From contig OY294068.1 in the NCBI GenBank assembly GCA_958510875.1, positions 76,610,633-76,674,632 of the forward strand: DNA of 64,000 nt, read 5' to 3'. Shown here one piece after another: positions 45,569 through 57,333 of this stretch. The DNA comes from Endomychus coccineus (taxonomy: Eukaryota > Arthropoda > Insecta > Coleoptera > Endomychidae). Numbering within the stretch: position 1 is the stretch's first letter; each line of letters starts with the position of its first letter. The notes under the pieces are model-generated. The model had not been told where the DNA came from. It saw only the letters and a program-made list of their open reading frames with translations, and made no database searches. The position numbers and the translations under genes were made by a program.

Positions 45569-46153
45569 AACGAGGGGGTGGCTCCAATTCGGGTTCCAGT
45601 CACAGCCTAGGCAACCATCCAACAAATCAGAGTATGATGAATTACATGCATCTTTTCTCACCTTAGGTATGGCCTGGACAATGAATAAGATGAGAAATAA
45701 GCAAAGACTTGTTTTAAGATTTACAATATTGGAGGAGTCGGAACCTCACATTTTGTCCAGTTCATCAACTCAGTGTAGTATGTGGCATCAAAATTCATTA
45801 AGGGAGTTATGAAATACTAACAGTTTATTCTTTCGAATTTTGTGTTTTTGCTTTCTGTACCCCCACCCCCCACCCTGTAGTCAAACTCTTATATTACGTT
45901 GTTTCTAATTCACTATCATAGCCAACAACATGCTTTCTGGGTGAAAATTCATTTCTATGAAACACAATATTGATGATTCTTTTAATGCCGTCCGGAACGG
46001 AGTCGTTGCTTGAACAACCTTGAACAACATTTGATGAAACATCTGAATTCAAGGCTACGTCATAATCAACATAATTTACCACTTTCATTTGGTGGCTGAT
46101 TCGGTAGGGTGTGGATGGAACTTGAATTGCAGCCACCTCCTCGTGGTGATAGA

Positions 46154-47920
46154 CCAGGGTTGAAGCCTTTAAGAATGGTGAAAAATGAAAAAAAATAATA
46201 GTAGGATGAAAGTCATTGGAAGAGGAAGAGAATATATTAAAAATTGAGGGAAAAATAAATTACGGGCGATCTGAGGTCGGGAAGTGGAAACGGGCGAGTT
46301 TTTAAGGGTAAAAACGGTTTATCTCTATTTCCGGCAAAACTACAAGTCCTATGGAAAAAAGTTTAACAGCTAAGTTGTAGGTTATGGAAAGATCTAAAAC
46401 TTTTGTATTCACACTTTTTTCACATATCTTCAAAATTTATTTGAAAAATTCAAATAACCAAGTTTCAGGTTTTTTATTTTTAACTTTTACAAAGAAAAAA
46501 ATTTTCTCACGAAACTTGGTGAAAGCTTACCTTTTTATGTCCTTAACACACTGTAATCTTTTTGATTTAAAATATTAATTTTTTCACCTTATTTTGACTT
46601 AATATCGAAAAAGCACCCTAATTTTCAATCGAAAATTCTCACGTCAAAATATCTGATTTTCCAGAAAAGTGGTAAGCTTTTTGTTCGTTGAAATTTCTAC
46701 TTTTAGATGGTGTAAAAAAATATACATTACTATTATAAATGTTCTCAAAAAATGTAAAGAAACTAAACAAACTCGAATCCGAAAATCGTTATGTACAATT
46801 TTGAGCTATTTATTAAAATTTATATTTTTTTACTCGAAAAGCTTCAAACTTGGCTGGGTAACGAACTAACAGCAACAGATTGGGGCTGGAAGTAACATCA
46901 ACGTGGCATTATGCCCAAGTTTACAGAAAAGGAATTAATTCCGGAAATATTGCTCAAAAGTATTTGCTGTGTGTGAGACTGGATGTAACAGTTTAAAATG
47001 TGGCTGCCGAAAACATTGTTTGAAATGCACAAATTTATTCTCAAAATGTCATGGTTTTGAAAAATGCTCCAATAAGGAAGGAAAACGCTAGGAGGAAGTT
47101 AATGATCCAGATGAAATTGTGGATGAAGAACCAATGAAGACTGGAAATAATATTGGAGACGAAGACGGTGATGGTCTTGGAGATTTCGAAGATCTACTAG
47201 AATCGGGAAGGTTTGTCGAATCTAACGATGAAGAAATGCCATCAAAGATAAAAAAACTAATAGATAAGTGATTATAAATCAAGATTAGGTATTTATAAAT
47301 AACAAGATTGATGTTTTTAAAAATATTATAATGAATAACGTAATCAATGTGAAGTATCTAAATTCAATAGTACGATTTGCATGTATATTTATATATTATG
47401 AGATTTTCTATGACATAAATGTAATTAGAATTTAATAAATCACCTTTTTTACTGAAAAAAATAGCAGCAGTCTCATTTTTTAAATGAAATCCCCTTTAAA
47501 TCCTACCTACAAAATTATACATAATGATTTTCGGATTCGAGTTTTTTTCGTTTCTTTGCATTTTTTGCCCTTGTAATGTATATATTTTTTACACCATCAG
47601 AAAGTGGAAATTCCAACGAATATAAAGTCCACCGACTTTTTTTAAAAAGCAGATATTTTCGATTGAAAATTAGGGTGCTTTTTCGATATTAAGTCAAAAT
47701 AAGGGGAAAAAATGAATATTTTAAATCAAAAAAAATTACAATGTGTTTGGGACATAAAATGGTAAGCTTTCATCACCCTTAAAAACTCACCCTCTTCCAC
47801 TTCCCGACCTCAGATCGCCCGTAAATTATTTTTCCTTCCATTTTTGTTATATCCTCTTCCTTTTCCAAGGGGTTTCATCCTACTATTATTTTTTTTGGTT
47901 TCAAAAATTATCGACCCTGG
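46154..47920. mobile_element. 1.77 kb palindromic DNA element with a CXC-like reading frame
   Basis: The element starts CCAGGGT and ends with the inverse, ACCCTGG; long arms of about 430-650 bp are inverted copies (for example GGGCGATCTGAGGTCGGGAA and its inverse near 46264 and 47819). AAAAGCACCCTAATTTTCAA at 46609 and its inverse near 47671 lie deeper in the arms. The middle carries the cysteine-rich frame described next. No target-site duplication could be assigned; the tips may extend to ATARACCAGGG. Confidence 0.7.
46930..47271 (+). pseudogene. Cysteine-rich CXC-like C-terminal fragment plus acidic tail
   Basis: From 46972 the frame reads CETGCNSLKCGCRKHCLKC, then FSKCHGFEKCSN: nine or more cysteines in a C-x3-C-x4-C-x-C-x4-C-x3-C pattern, like the CXC (tesmin/TSO1-like) motif at the end of many insect transposon proteins. 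A TAG at 47088-47090 interrupts it; beyond it the same frame continues as a highly acidic tail (DPDEIVDEEPMK, GDEDGDGLGDFEDLLESG) to TGA at 47269-47271. The upstream part of the protein is missing, so function cannot be assigned. The CXC motif probably binds zinc. Confidence 0.55.
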
Positions 47921-48539
47921 TTTATGAGTTCTGGGTCATTTAATAAAAAATGTGTATTGAGCGAAGAGCTGCAAAGTAATCTAATAATTTATAAATTAAA
48001 ATACCAAAGTGCGTGTATTTGTGAGATGGTAGAAGCCCTGATTTTATGTTAATTCTATGATTTTGGACATTTTGCGCTTACTCAAAAAGTATCGCATGGT
48101 CTTTGAATGTAACATTCCTATTATAAGGCATCTAGAACGAAGTTCTTCGATGCTATCCGAACCCAAAAAACTTCACCTGTATAATTTGATGGTTAATGTG
48201 AAAATTTGGTGTTTCTCCTCATTTTTCCAAACTTCATGCCGAACTGATCATACAGCTTACCAGTTTTTTCCATGACTTTTCAGTTAAGATGCATGCACAA
48301 CTTTTGAGCCTTGTTAGGGTCCGATTCTTGAAAAAATCATTTTCACGGCCCATCCTATATACTGTGTGTGTATATTATATAATATGAGTATAAATTGTAA
48401 TTTTTTTTGGATATCGCATCACTAGAGTGATTTCCTTGAGTTTTATTCTGACTATTAACGTGGATCGAAAACATATTGACAAGAAAGGAGATTCCGAAGG
48501 AATTATTGCCTGATGAATGTAAATTACCAGATTATTCAA
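47921..48539. other. No supported gene
   Basis: Remainder of the composite insertion. The frame at 48057-48275 has no recognised family signature. Confidence 0.3.
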
Positions 48540-48754
48540 AACGAGGTTCATTCATCCTATAGATTTAATTTAGAAAATAAGCTTTATAGTTGGTACCAAG
48601 ATTGTCTTTTGAAACTATAGTTGCTCTGATTGTGAGCATTATTGGATAACATACTTACCTAATCTTTCACCTACTTCAATCCATTAGCATATAACATACC
48701 ATATAATATTATGTGTCATAGCATTCATCACTAATTGATTTTAATAAAAGTGTG

Positions 48755-48866
48755 AATATACGGGTGTAAGACTCACCTCAGGGGGCCCGCCACCGATCTG
48801 GTGAAAGGCTTACACTACGCCCGGGCGGGGACGTCCGCACCTCTTCAACGAGATATAACTATATAA
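48755..48866 (+). promoter_or_regulatory. Core promoter and conserved GC-rich element of cuticle gene 4
   Basis: TATATAA at 48860-48866, 55 nt before the ATG. Upstream lie the perfect inverted repeat GTGTAAG (48764-48770) and CTTACAC (48809-48815), then GCCCGGGC and GGACGTCC, as in gene 2. Confidence 0.75.
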
Positions 48867-48914
48867 ACGTTACAATTACAAGGGTTCAAACAGATTCGAT
48901 TTCACATAAGAAAC

Positions 48915-51900
48915 ATGGCTTTCAAAGTAAGTGTTACTCAGTGCTTTAATTTTAATGGTATTGTGTAAGCAAGGATTACGTCTAATTATTCTGCCTCTGG
49001 TTAGGCAAGTGTATATCGAATTGTACTTGGAATTATAGTGTTTTATATGAATACTTGCGGCCCATCGATATCGGCAAAATATAGTTTAGCTAATTTCAAT
49101 TGAATCTGATTATTTAGAGTGATCATAAACGAAACAAAAGGTGTGCAATGAGTTCGAGATCTCAATTCGTAAATTTAATTCACATATTGAACTGCGTGTA
49201 TCAAGTAAATTCACAGAGTACAGAACATTGACCTATCTGAGGATTGTTTTAATTATGGAGTGAAATGAAAGTGCTTCAACGCCACTTCAGGATTAGTGCA
49301 GTCAAATGAGTATTTGAGGTCGAAATCCTTGGGAATGGACCGATTTTGACGGGACAAAAAGCATTCTATTCAGAATTTGATCAGAAACAAAGTGTACCTC
49401 GACTAAAAAATCGCAAAAATTTCGCATTGTTATAAACAATAAATTAACAATTTAATCAGAGTATTCATGAGATAACATAAAAATTCATTAAAAATGATCG
49501 GTTGAAGACTATTTTTGGTCAGTGAAGATATGAAAATAGTTGAACAAGTAGTTGAATTAACTTAATTTGATATAAACAATTAATGTATCAACAAATAGAC
49601 GAATTCGACAAAAACTACGAGTTTAGGATCGTTTTCGAATAATTTTGGCCTTCTGAGTTGGAATGTATACCCGCTAATCTGTTAATTTCTTATAAACAAA
49701 TTATTTTCATCAATAAATATACGAATTTGACCAAAATGTTGAGTTTATAGTAGTTTTCATCTAATTTTGGCCTTCTGAGTACGATTTTATTGTTATTATG
49801 GTCTTTAAATGCATACATAAGATTTTGAATTGTTATAAATAAATTATTCATCAATAATTATACGTATTTGACCAAAATGTCTAGTTCATATTCGTTATCA
49901 GCTAATTTTGAGCTTTTGAGTACGATTTTATTGTTATTATAGTCCTTAAATGCATAGATACATTTTTAAATTGAACTAAATAAATTATTTATTAATAAAT
50001 ATACCAATTGCGCCAAAATTTCAAGTGTAAAGTGTTTTCAAAATGAATGTATCAATAGTCAAATGGATTATTTCAAAAAAATTGAAAAAAATAGATCTCT
50101 ATTTTGAAACGAACAAATAAAAACTATTTTATTCTCGTTCATCTTAGTTTATAATACGGTGCTCATTCCCTGATGTTAGAATTTGGGAAAAATATCCTTT
50201 TCGTAGGAATATAGCGGGAATTCTGAAGTATTATTCGTGATACGTTTGAATTAAACTATTTTTTTCTTGAACATGGCATTTTCTTATTAATTAATTTGTT
50301 ATTTTACTAAGACTTGTTTTTTCTTTGATATAATCTATTTGACTATTAATACATTGATTTTGGAATACTTGAGACTCGGAATTTTGGCGTAGTTCGTATA
50401 TTTATTGGTGAATAATTTACTTATAACAATTCAATAATTTATCAATACATTTAAGGACTGTAATAACAATGGAATCGTACTCAAGAGGCCAACATTAGCT
50501 GAAAAACTATAAACTCGAGATTTTAGTCAAATTCGTGTATTTATTAATGAATATAATTTGTTTATAACAAATTAGCGGGTATACATTCCACGATATTGAC
50601 GACAAAATCGCCAAAATTCTTCGAAAGCGATCCTAAGCTCGTTGTTTTGGTTGAATTCGTACATTTGGTAATAAATAAATTGTTTATAACAAATGAAGGT
50701 AATTCAACTACTTGCTTATTTATTTTCATATGTTGACTGACCAAAAATAGTCTTTACCCGATCATTTTTCATGAATTATTTATGTAATCTCATAAATACT
50801 CCAATTAAACTGTTAATCTATTGTTTATAAACAATGCAAATTTTTTGCGCAATTTTATACGCGGTAGATTTTGTTCCTGATGAAATTCCGAAGAGAATAG
50901 ACTTTGTCTCATCAGAATCGGTCCATTTCCCAAGGATTTCGAGATTTGACATATTTTTATTCCCATAGTGCAGTCAACTAGTTAGATTATTTGTGAAAAT
51001 GAAATTGTTGGAAAATTGTGTAATTTAGATATCAAGTATTAGCTATATCTACATTTTGGAAGGTGTTCATGTCATTGCAAGAAATTATTTTCAAACGTAT
51101 CTCGATTATGTTTCCAATTTTCTGCCTGTAATTATAAACTCGACATAATTTATACAACTAGTTCAAGATCATTCAGAAATGAATGAGTATTGAAAATCAA
51201 TTGTTGTTTTATCATATACAAAGGATTGGGAAGCCTGGTAACGGTATCAAAAATCTCTCAATCCTCAGAATTCCGAGAATCAGGAAACACAAAAAACATC
51301 GTGCTATGAAAACATTCGCTGTCTAACTTCGTATCTTGAACAATTTTGTGATATTCAAGCTAATAATTTCGAATGCTGATCTAAATTTTTTGGTCATAAA
51401 ATACAGTTCAAATTTGTGAATGAGCAGAATCTAGTGAAGCTTAGTCAGGATTCAAGATTTCTCAGCTATCAAAAATTTAGCTTCCGGCTTATATAAAGGA
51501 AACTTTGAAATTTCAACGAAAATCATGACTCATTAAGGGATACTGATGCGCTCTCAGATGATCAGAAGTTATCATGTCGAAGTATGCGCATTAAAACATT
51601 CAGAGGCAACTCATATCTAAAAACGTGAAACTATAATCACAGAATTAGAGTTATTCGGTGTAAAAATCTTTCATAATGAAGCTTGTTTTCTCATGCAGAA
51701 ATACTATCGACGGATATAATATCATCTTTCCAAAAATAATTTGAGTGTGATTAATTGTGAGTCTGATTTATATTTGAATGAATCAACTGGTATACTGAAA
51801 TCATATCGTTCTCAACCCATACGAAGAATGATTCAATATTGATAAAACAAATGAAGAAACACTGTATTCTTTGTGTGACTGCCTGAGACAATTTGTTTAC

Positions 51901-53586
51901 GTCCGTTCCATCTATGTATATCAGCGATAATTTGATCATGGTAAGTGGCAGCACTTTCGACAGTGAAATTGTCGTTTTCAAACTATAACATAGTAAGTAA
52001 CAGGCATGAATTATTTGTTCATTTCGTTCATAAATATGATGTATCAACATAAAGTAATGGATTCAACAATCAATTAAAACCAATGACTGAACGGTTGCTT
52101 CGACTAAAATTCCATATTTATTGTCCAAACATTTCGTGGCTTCCATATTCGTATGATCGATAGTGATATGAGGAAATATTGAAGAACTGAGTATCAATGA
52201 AAAACTCCTGTAAAATATTGAAATTGAAGGTAAATTAAAATTTTTATGAACTGTAAAGTTTAATTTCTTACTATAATTGTTTCGTCATCCAGTGACATTT
52301 CCAAAACGAGTTATGAACTGAGTTGAGTGGAAGATCCGCATGAAACAATTCTGAAAGAAATTAAACTTTGCAGTTCGTGTGAATTTGAATGTGTGTTTTA
52401 TTTCAATGTTCTACATGCTTTTTGAAATGAATTGAACGCCGAATCCAAAGAAATGAAAATTATCCTATTGCATATTTTGCAATTTGAATTATCTCGATCA
52501 TAACGATTGCATACTGATGACAAAGTTACTATTAGGAGTAGCGGACATCCCATATATACTCCCTTCAATATCTATGTATGAAACTGATAAATTTATTGTT
52601 ATTTCTAGTTCCTGGTTTTCGCAGCCTTCGTAGCCGTCGTTCGAGCTGGTGTTCCTGTAGGATACGCTGCTGCCCCTGCAGTCTCCTACTCCAGTCTATC
52701 AGCTCCAGTAGCACATGGGTATGCTGCACCAGCATACGCCCATGCCGCATATGCTGCTCCCGCAGCTTACTCCACGCATGGAACATATGCTGCTCCAGCT
52801 GCTTACTCAACACACGGTGCTTATGCTGCTCCAGCTGCTTACTCCACACACGGTGCTTATGCTGCTCCGGCTGCATACGCCCCATCTTATGCTAATGCAG
52901 CCCTAGCTCACACTTATGCTGCCGCACCCGTAGCTCACACTTATGCCGCTCCTTCCGTATCTTATGCTGCACCAGCTCTGTCTTACGCCGCCCCAATCGC
53001 AAAAGTAGCTGTAGCTCCAGTAACTAAAACTATTGTCGTTGAACCACAAACACCCGCACACTACGATTTTGGATACTCAGTGAATGACCCTCATACCGGA
53101 GACATCAAAATGCAACATGAAACCCGTCGTGGAGATGTTGTTCAAGGAAGTTACTCCCTAGTCGAATCCGATGGAACAAAACGTATTGTAGAATATTCCG
53201 CTGATGATCATAATGGTTTCAATGCCGTTGTTCACAAAGAACCCGCTGCCGTTGCTGTTAAAGCTGTAGCTCCAGTAGTCAAATATGCATCACCTGTAGG
53301 TTATGCTACACCAACTCTGGCTCACTCCTTTGCTGCACCAGCTTTATCTCATGGTTATGCTGCCCCATCTTTATCGCATGGTTATGCTGCCCCAGTTTTA
53401 TCGCATGGTTATGCTGCCCCACTTTCATCTCATGGTTATGCTGCCCCAGCTTTATCGCATGGTTATGCTGCCCCAGCTTACAGTCAAACTTACGCTGCAC
53501 CAGCAATTGCTAAGATTGCTGCACCAGTAGCGTATGGCTCACCAGCTCTATCCTACGCTGCTCACGCACCTGCATACTACCACTGA
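48915..53586 (+). CDS. RR-2 cuticular protein, gene 4 (two exons)
   Basis: Exon 1 is 48915-48926 (MAFK, then GTAAGT) and exon 2 is 52609-53586, phase 0, giving 329 aa, the longest of the four. The signal peptide is [17 protein letters not shown]. The N-terminal repeat region has extra APAAYSTHG units, and a short insert (APVTKTIVV) precedes the domain. The RR-2 domain is at about residues 155-215 ([20 protein letters not shown] through GFNAVVHKE). The tail has five SHGYAAP units after an AHSFAAP unit, against two in gene 1. Predicted role: secreted chitin-binding cuticle protein. The length differences come from gain and loss of whole repeat units. Confidence 0.95.
48927..52608 (+). other. 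Intron of gene 4, enlarged by an insertion
   Basis: 3682 bp, about twice the length of the other three introns. GTAAGT donor and TTTCTAG acceptor are intact. The excess is largely the 1661-bp foldback at 49306-50966. The rest aligns with the gene 1 intron. Confidence 0.85.
49306..50966. mobile_element. 1.66 kb foldback element in the intron of gene 4
   Basis: Flanked by an 11-bp duplication AGTGCAGTCAA at 49295-49305 and 50967-50977. The ends are inverted copies (TCGAAATCCTTGGGAATGGA at left, with a near match in inverse at right), and most of the interior continues as inverted arms; for example GGAATGTATACCCGCTAAT near 49659 has its inverse near 50572. The arms themselves contain related AT-rich units with TTATAAACAAATTATT. 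No coding sequence. A duplication of 9-11 bp is typical of MULE-type elements. Confidence 0.8.
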
Positions 53587-54532
53587 ATTACTGGTAGCTT
53601 CACAGTGTGATGAGTATGTATCTTTCTTCCCAAGCTACGTTGTGCTGTGAAAATGTGTATTTATTGTTAGATAGTATATGAAATCAGTATGTATATAATA
53701 TATATTCTTAAAAATAATATGTTGTTTCTATTCTATATTTACTGAGATCATGTGCACCTGTTCCTGGATTTTCCAAATCAAATATTAGAAACAGAAAACT
53801 CCTCGTTCAGAACGATATTCACAAGTGTATATCACTTACGACATGAGACTACTCGCTATACTTACTCACATTATAGTTTACTTGACCTATTGAGAGCAAT
53901 ATTTAGGTATTGGCCCAAATATATATTCCCAGTGAGTCAACGTTCCCATATTCACATGGAATAGTCTTGGAATTGATACTATCAATGTTTAGATTGCTAT
54001 GACGTGTTGTCTTCCTGTATATCTTTCGACTTCACCAGAGGAAAATCGTCATCAAAAGTAATGAGTAATAAACATTACTCAACAATATTTGTTATAATGG
54101 TATTAAATAATGAAAATATAGTCGGTGCATAGGTACACATTAAAATTCCTACTTTGTAACAGTAGATGATGTGAAGGGAGTCACGTTTTTTTCTGACTCT
54201 AATATGAACTACATTTGAAATTTGGATTTGAGAAAATGGAAAAGATATCCTGCGATACCATTTTCAAGACAAAATATTGTCAAAATTTTTGGAAATCGTA
54301 ACGTAGTTTGGCTTAAATATTCCGGAATATTCCAAACTCATTTGGTATACTATTATTACAGCTTATCACAATGTTGTTAAAGGAAATGCTGGATTGATTA
54401 ACTCGGTTTCGTTATTGTTTAATGAAACCAAGACGCAACAAGAGAGAGGGTAGATTGTTATTCTTGATGAGCACGAGTGTACTCAACCTGAAGTTATTCT
54501 GGTTGATTCGCTACTTCTGTTATTCCTGTAGC
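53587..54532. other. 3' flank of gene 4, no gene
   Basis: The first few hundred bases are a diverged version of the 3' flank of the other copies. No AATAAA or ATTAAA is obvious at the position used in genes 1 and 2. No gene is seen. Confidence 0.55.
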
Positions 54533-55300
54533 TCAGAAAATTATTCTTTGTACCGACGCACCCAGAAATGCTGAAGAAAAGCTTGTAGGCGTTAGAACTG
54601 TGGACTGTCTATTGGCAGCAGTGTTGGTTACGCCCTGATCCGGAACTGACGTTAACTTCCTTACAATAAGGAAATGGGAAGGTGGAAGGGAGTCTAGGTC
54701 ATTAGAATCCTGAGGAAAAGGAGCACCAGGGTTAGAAATCAAAACAGGCTCTGTCTGTGAGAGAACTGTGATGAAGTGTTCAAGTGTGACTGATGAATTT
54801 CTCAAAATACACTTTTGAGATAATACTTTGTGAACTTGATGCCTGCCTCCCAGAGACCTCCTTGATGAATGAGCTGTGCAGGAGTAAAATGCCAAGTAGT
54901 GCTTGCATTGATCCACCATTCTTTGAGAACATCACCGTTATCAGAGACGAACCTGTGCAGCACTTGGAGTTCATTCTTTGCATCAACAATACTTATGCCG
55001 TTGGCAGAAAACACTTGAGAGGCCTCGCCTCTCCGAGAACAAAATCGTAAGTTGCTATAACTGAATCGGTAGATAAACTAGTTACATCCTCCAAATGAAC
55101 AGCCATTGATGCAAAAGGAAAATTTTTCTTAACTCACAATTCAGGTAGGGTCCCCATCTGAGGAGTTATTTAGCTGAGGTTTGAGGAGAAGCATCTGATG
55201 CATCTTTGCAAAAAATATCTAGGCAATGTTACCGACAGAGGCCAATTTGTATCTCGGATAGTAGCCTATAATAATAACTGAGGTTTGTGGAGCGATCGCT
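54533..55300 (-). pseudogene. BEL/Pao integrase remnant
   Basis: On the - strand SDNGDVLKEWW and HFTPAQLIHQGGLWEAGIKF (around 54945-54810) mark the integrase core, with GGLWEAG the family signature. The next frame contains LEHFITVLSQTEPVLISNPG and DLDSLPPSHFLIVRKL (54790-54650), the usual C-terminal segment. Frame changes and stops disrupt it. Confidence 0.82.
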
Positions 55301-56026
55301 CATGCTCCAAACAAAATATGAAGATCGTCAAATGATGTTTTCCCGATATAACAATATGATGGATTTTGCTGTAACCTTCCATCACCTCTCAGAATACCGG
55401 TTTTATCAATGAAAGGATTCAATTTCTGCATTGCGTCCACTCCATTTTGAGAGTCTGGTACTGGCTTGAACTAATCATATTAATATTTATGAAGAATGAT
55501 TTAGTTTATGAGAGGTTAAAATACCCTTCTGACGATTGATTATTGAGAATTTGAAATTCGTTCAACAACGAATAGAGCATATAATAACCCTTCAATTGGA
55601 TAGGGAAGAGAACCTTTTGAATAAATCAAAAACATTAAAATTGGTAGAGATCAGGGATTTCATAGATTTCTTCATTTCAGGGGGTTGATGTTTAAAACTT
55701 GGGAGTGATGTGGGACAGGCTTGGCTCTACCAGGCTAGACCATGTCACCGTGAATGACTGCTTAATGGACCATTCGGAATCATACCTCGCAACACTAGAT
55801 CGGCTGGGTTATGTTCGGTATGTACATGATGTCAATCGGTTGGTTTACTATTCGATTTTATTCTTGCACTCTAATTAGCCACGAAAGTTTGTACAATTCT
55901 TGGTTCGTTGTGTATTCAATTCAAGGTGATGAATGAATTGGACCAACGAAAGTTGTCAGAATTTAGTTAGATTTATTGCTGAACCTCCGCTAATAATTCT
56001 GATGAAAATAAAGCTGCGCACATGTC

Positions 56027-56660
56027 CTATGGTGGAATCGTGACTGACTTCAACCGAGCCACCTCTTTCTTTGCACAACACAACATGACGATAAATTCAC
56101 CATTTGCGTGGGTTGAGTGGATGTAAATGCATGCGACATATGGCGCCTGAGGGGCATCAGCAAATTCATGTAGTTGAATGGTTATAGATTGTGGGCTAAA
56201 GAGCTTTCTGAGAATGCGCAGTTGATCAAACATGGTCAGCTGACCTTAATAGGTCTTTCATCTTCCTTTCAAGTATGTTTGTATTGGTTCGTCCCAAATT
56301 GTTAAATTGAGCGACGAAATCTCTTGTAGCATATTTTTTTTTGTATTATTACACATGGTGATACCAGTCTCAAAATATCGCATATTCTGGCAATACCTTA
56401 TAGGATTTTCCTTTTTGTATTCTTGAGCTATGTATTTGGCGTATATGAATGGCGTATGTTCGAAGTGTAAGGTTCTAAAACAGCGCTCGGAGTTTCTCGC
56501 CACCATATCACCTGTAGATGACGCTGGGATGGTTGTATCCATATTTGCAGGTACGTCATGCTTATGTCTGCTCCAATAACATAGCTATGTGGACGAAATC
56601 TCAGAATTATGGAGAGAAGATATTCTTTAAGATTGGGATCAATCATGTATAAGTCATTTA
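56027..56660 (-). pseudogene. BEL/Pao reverse transcriptase and RNase H remnant
   Basis: On the - strand 56646-56428 gives ILRFRPHSYVIGADISMTYL followed by QIWIQPSQRHLQVIWWRE, the region with the first catalytic Asp (ADI) of the family. TIWDEPIQTYLKG is near 56280. At 56233-56027 the RNase H start reads IQLHEFADAPQAPYVACIYI, with ADAP replacing the usual SDAS. Non-functional. Confidence 0.82.
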
Positions 56661-57333
56661 GTAGTCACCCAGAGGTGGACTTTGCCGAGCCATCAAAGAC
56701 TACACGTAATTTAATAGTCAGGTTCTTTCTATTCAATACTCAATATATGGTGAGTAGGAACGTAAATTGGCTTCAGTAAATGATCAATAGGTCTTTGACA
56801 TATGACCTAGTTGTTCATATTCAGCCATGAATTGAATACATTATAGCTAGCATTTGAATTAAACTTCCTTTCCTATGACTGAAATCTTCTTAATGCCGTG
56901 TCCATAGTATCTCTAAGGTTGTCCTGAGACTCTTTCTAAGGAATATTTACTAAGAATTTACCTCCAGGATGACGTTGAACGGTTTCTGTGAATAATGCCT
57001 CACAAGTCTGTTCTTCGGAAGGTAAAATTGTTTGCTTAGGTATTTCTTCGATAGAAAAAAATTTCTCCAGCTACCCCCTGAATGTCAGAGAGATTATAAT
57101 GAGCATGAGATGAATAGGAAGAAAGAGGGCTTGGGATTATCCACCCCAGGGTCGAGTTCTGGAATGTCATGTTAGTATTTTTAAGTCGGAAGTTACTCTT
57201 GAACATGAGGTTCCAGAAAATAACAGAACCTAGTAAGAGGTCAACCTTACCTGGAGTTTGGAATGAAGGATCAGCAAGTCAAATGTTTTCGGTGTCGTCG
57301 AGATTTTGAACCGGCAAGTTACTTCTGATGCCG

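Larger units (their letters stand above)
45576..48539. mobile_element. About 3 kb composite insertion upstream of gene 4
   Basis: The gene 1 module runs uninterrupted through CATACAACGAGG near 10000, while here AACGAGG occurs at 45569-45575 and again at 48540-48546, with homology to the upstream module resuming near 48556. The insert contains a possible BESS-type segment near 45610-45740 (YDELHASFLTLGMAWTMNKM), the palindromic element at 46154-47920, and unassigned flanks. It may be more than one event. Confidence 0.55.

Noticed and set aside
46669..46869. Short coding frame within the palindromic element
   Set aside because: Low-complexity Lys/Phe-rich translation of AT-rich arm sequence; the inverse arm does not preserve it.
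52565..52895. Overlapping Cys/Ser- and Gln/His-rich frames in gene 4 exon 2
   Set aside because: Alternate-frame translations of the repeat-rich cuticle coding sequence.
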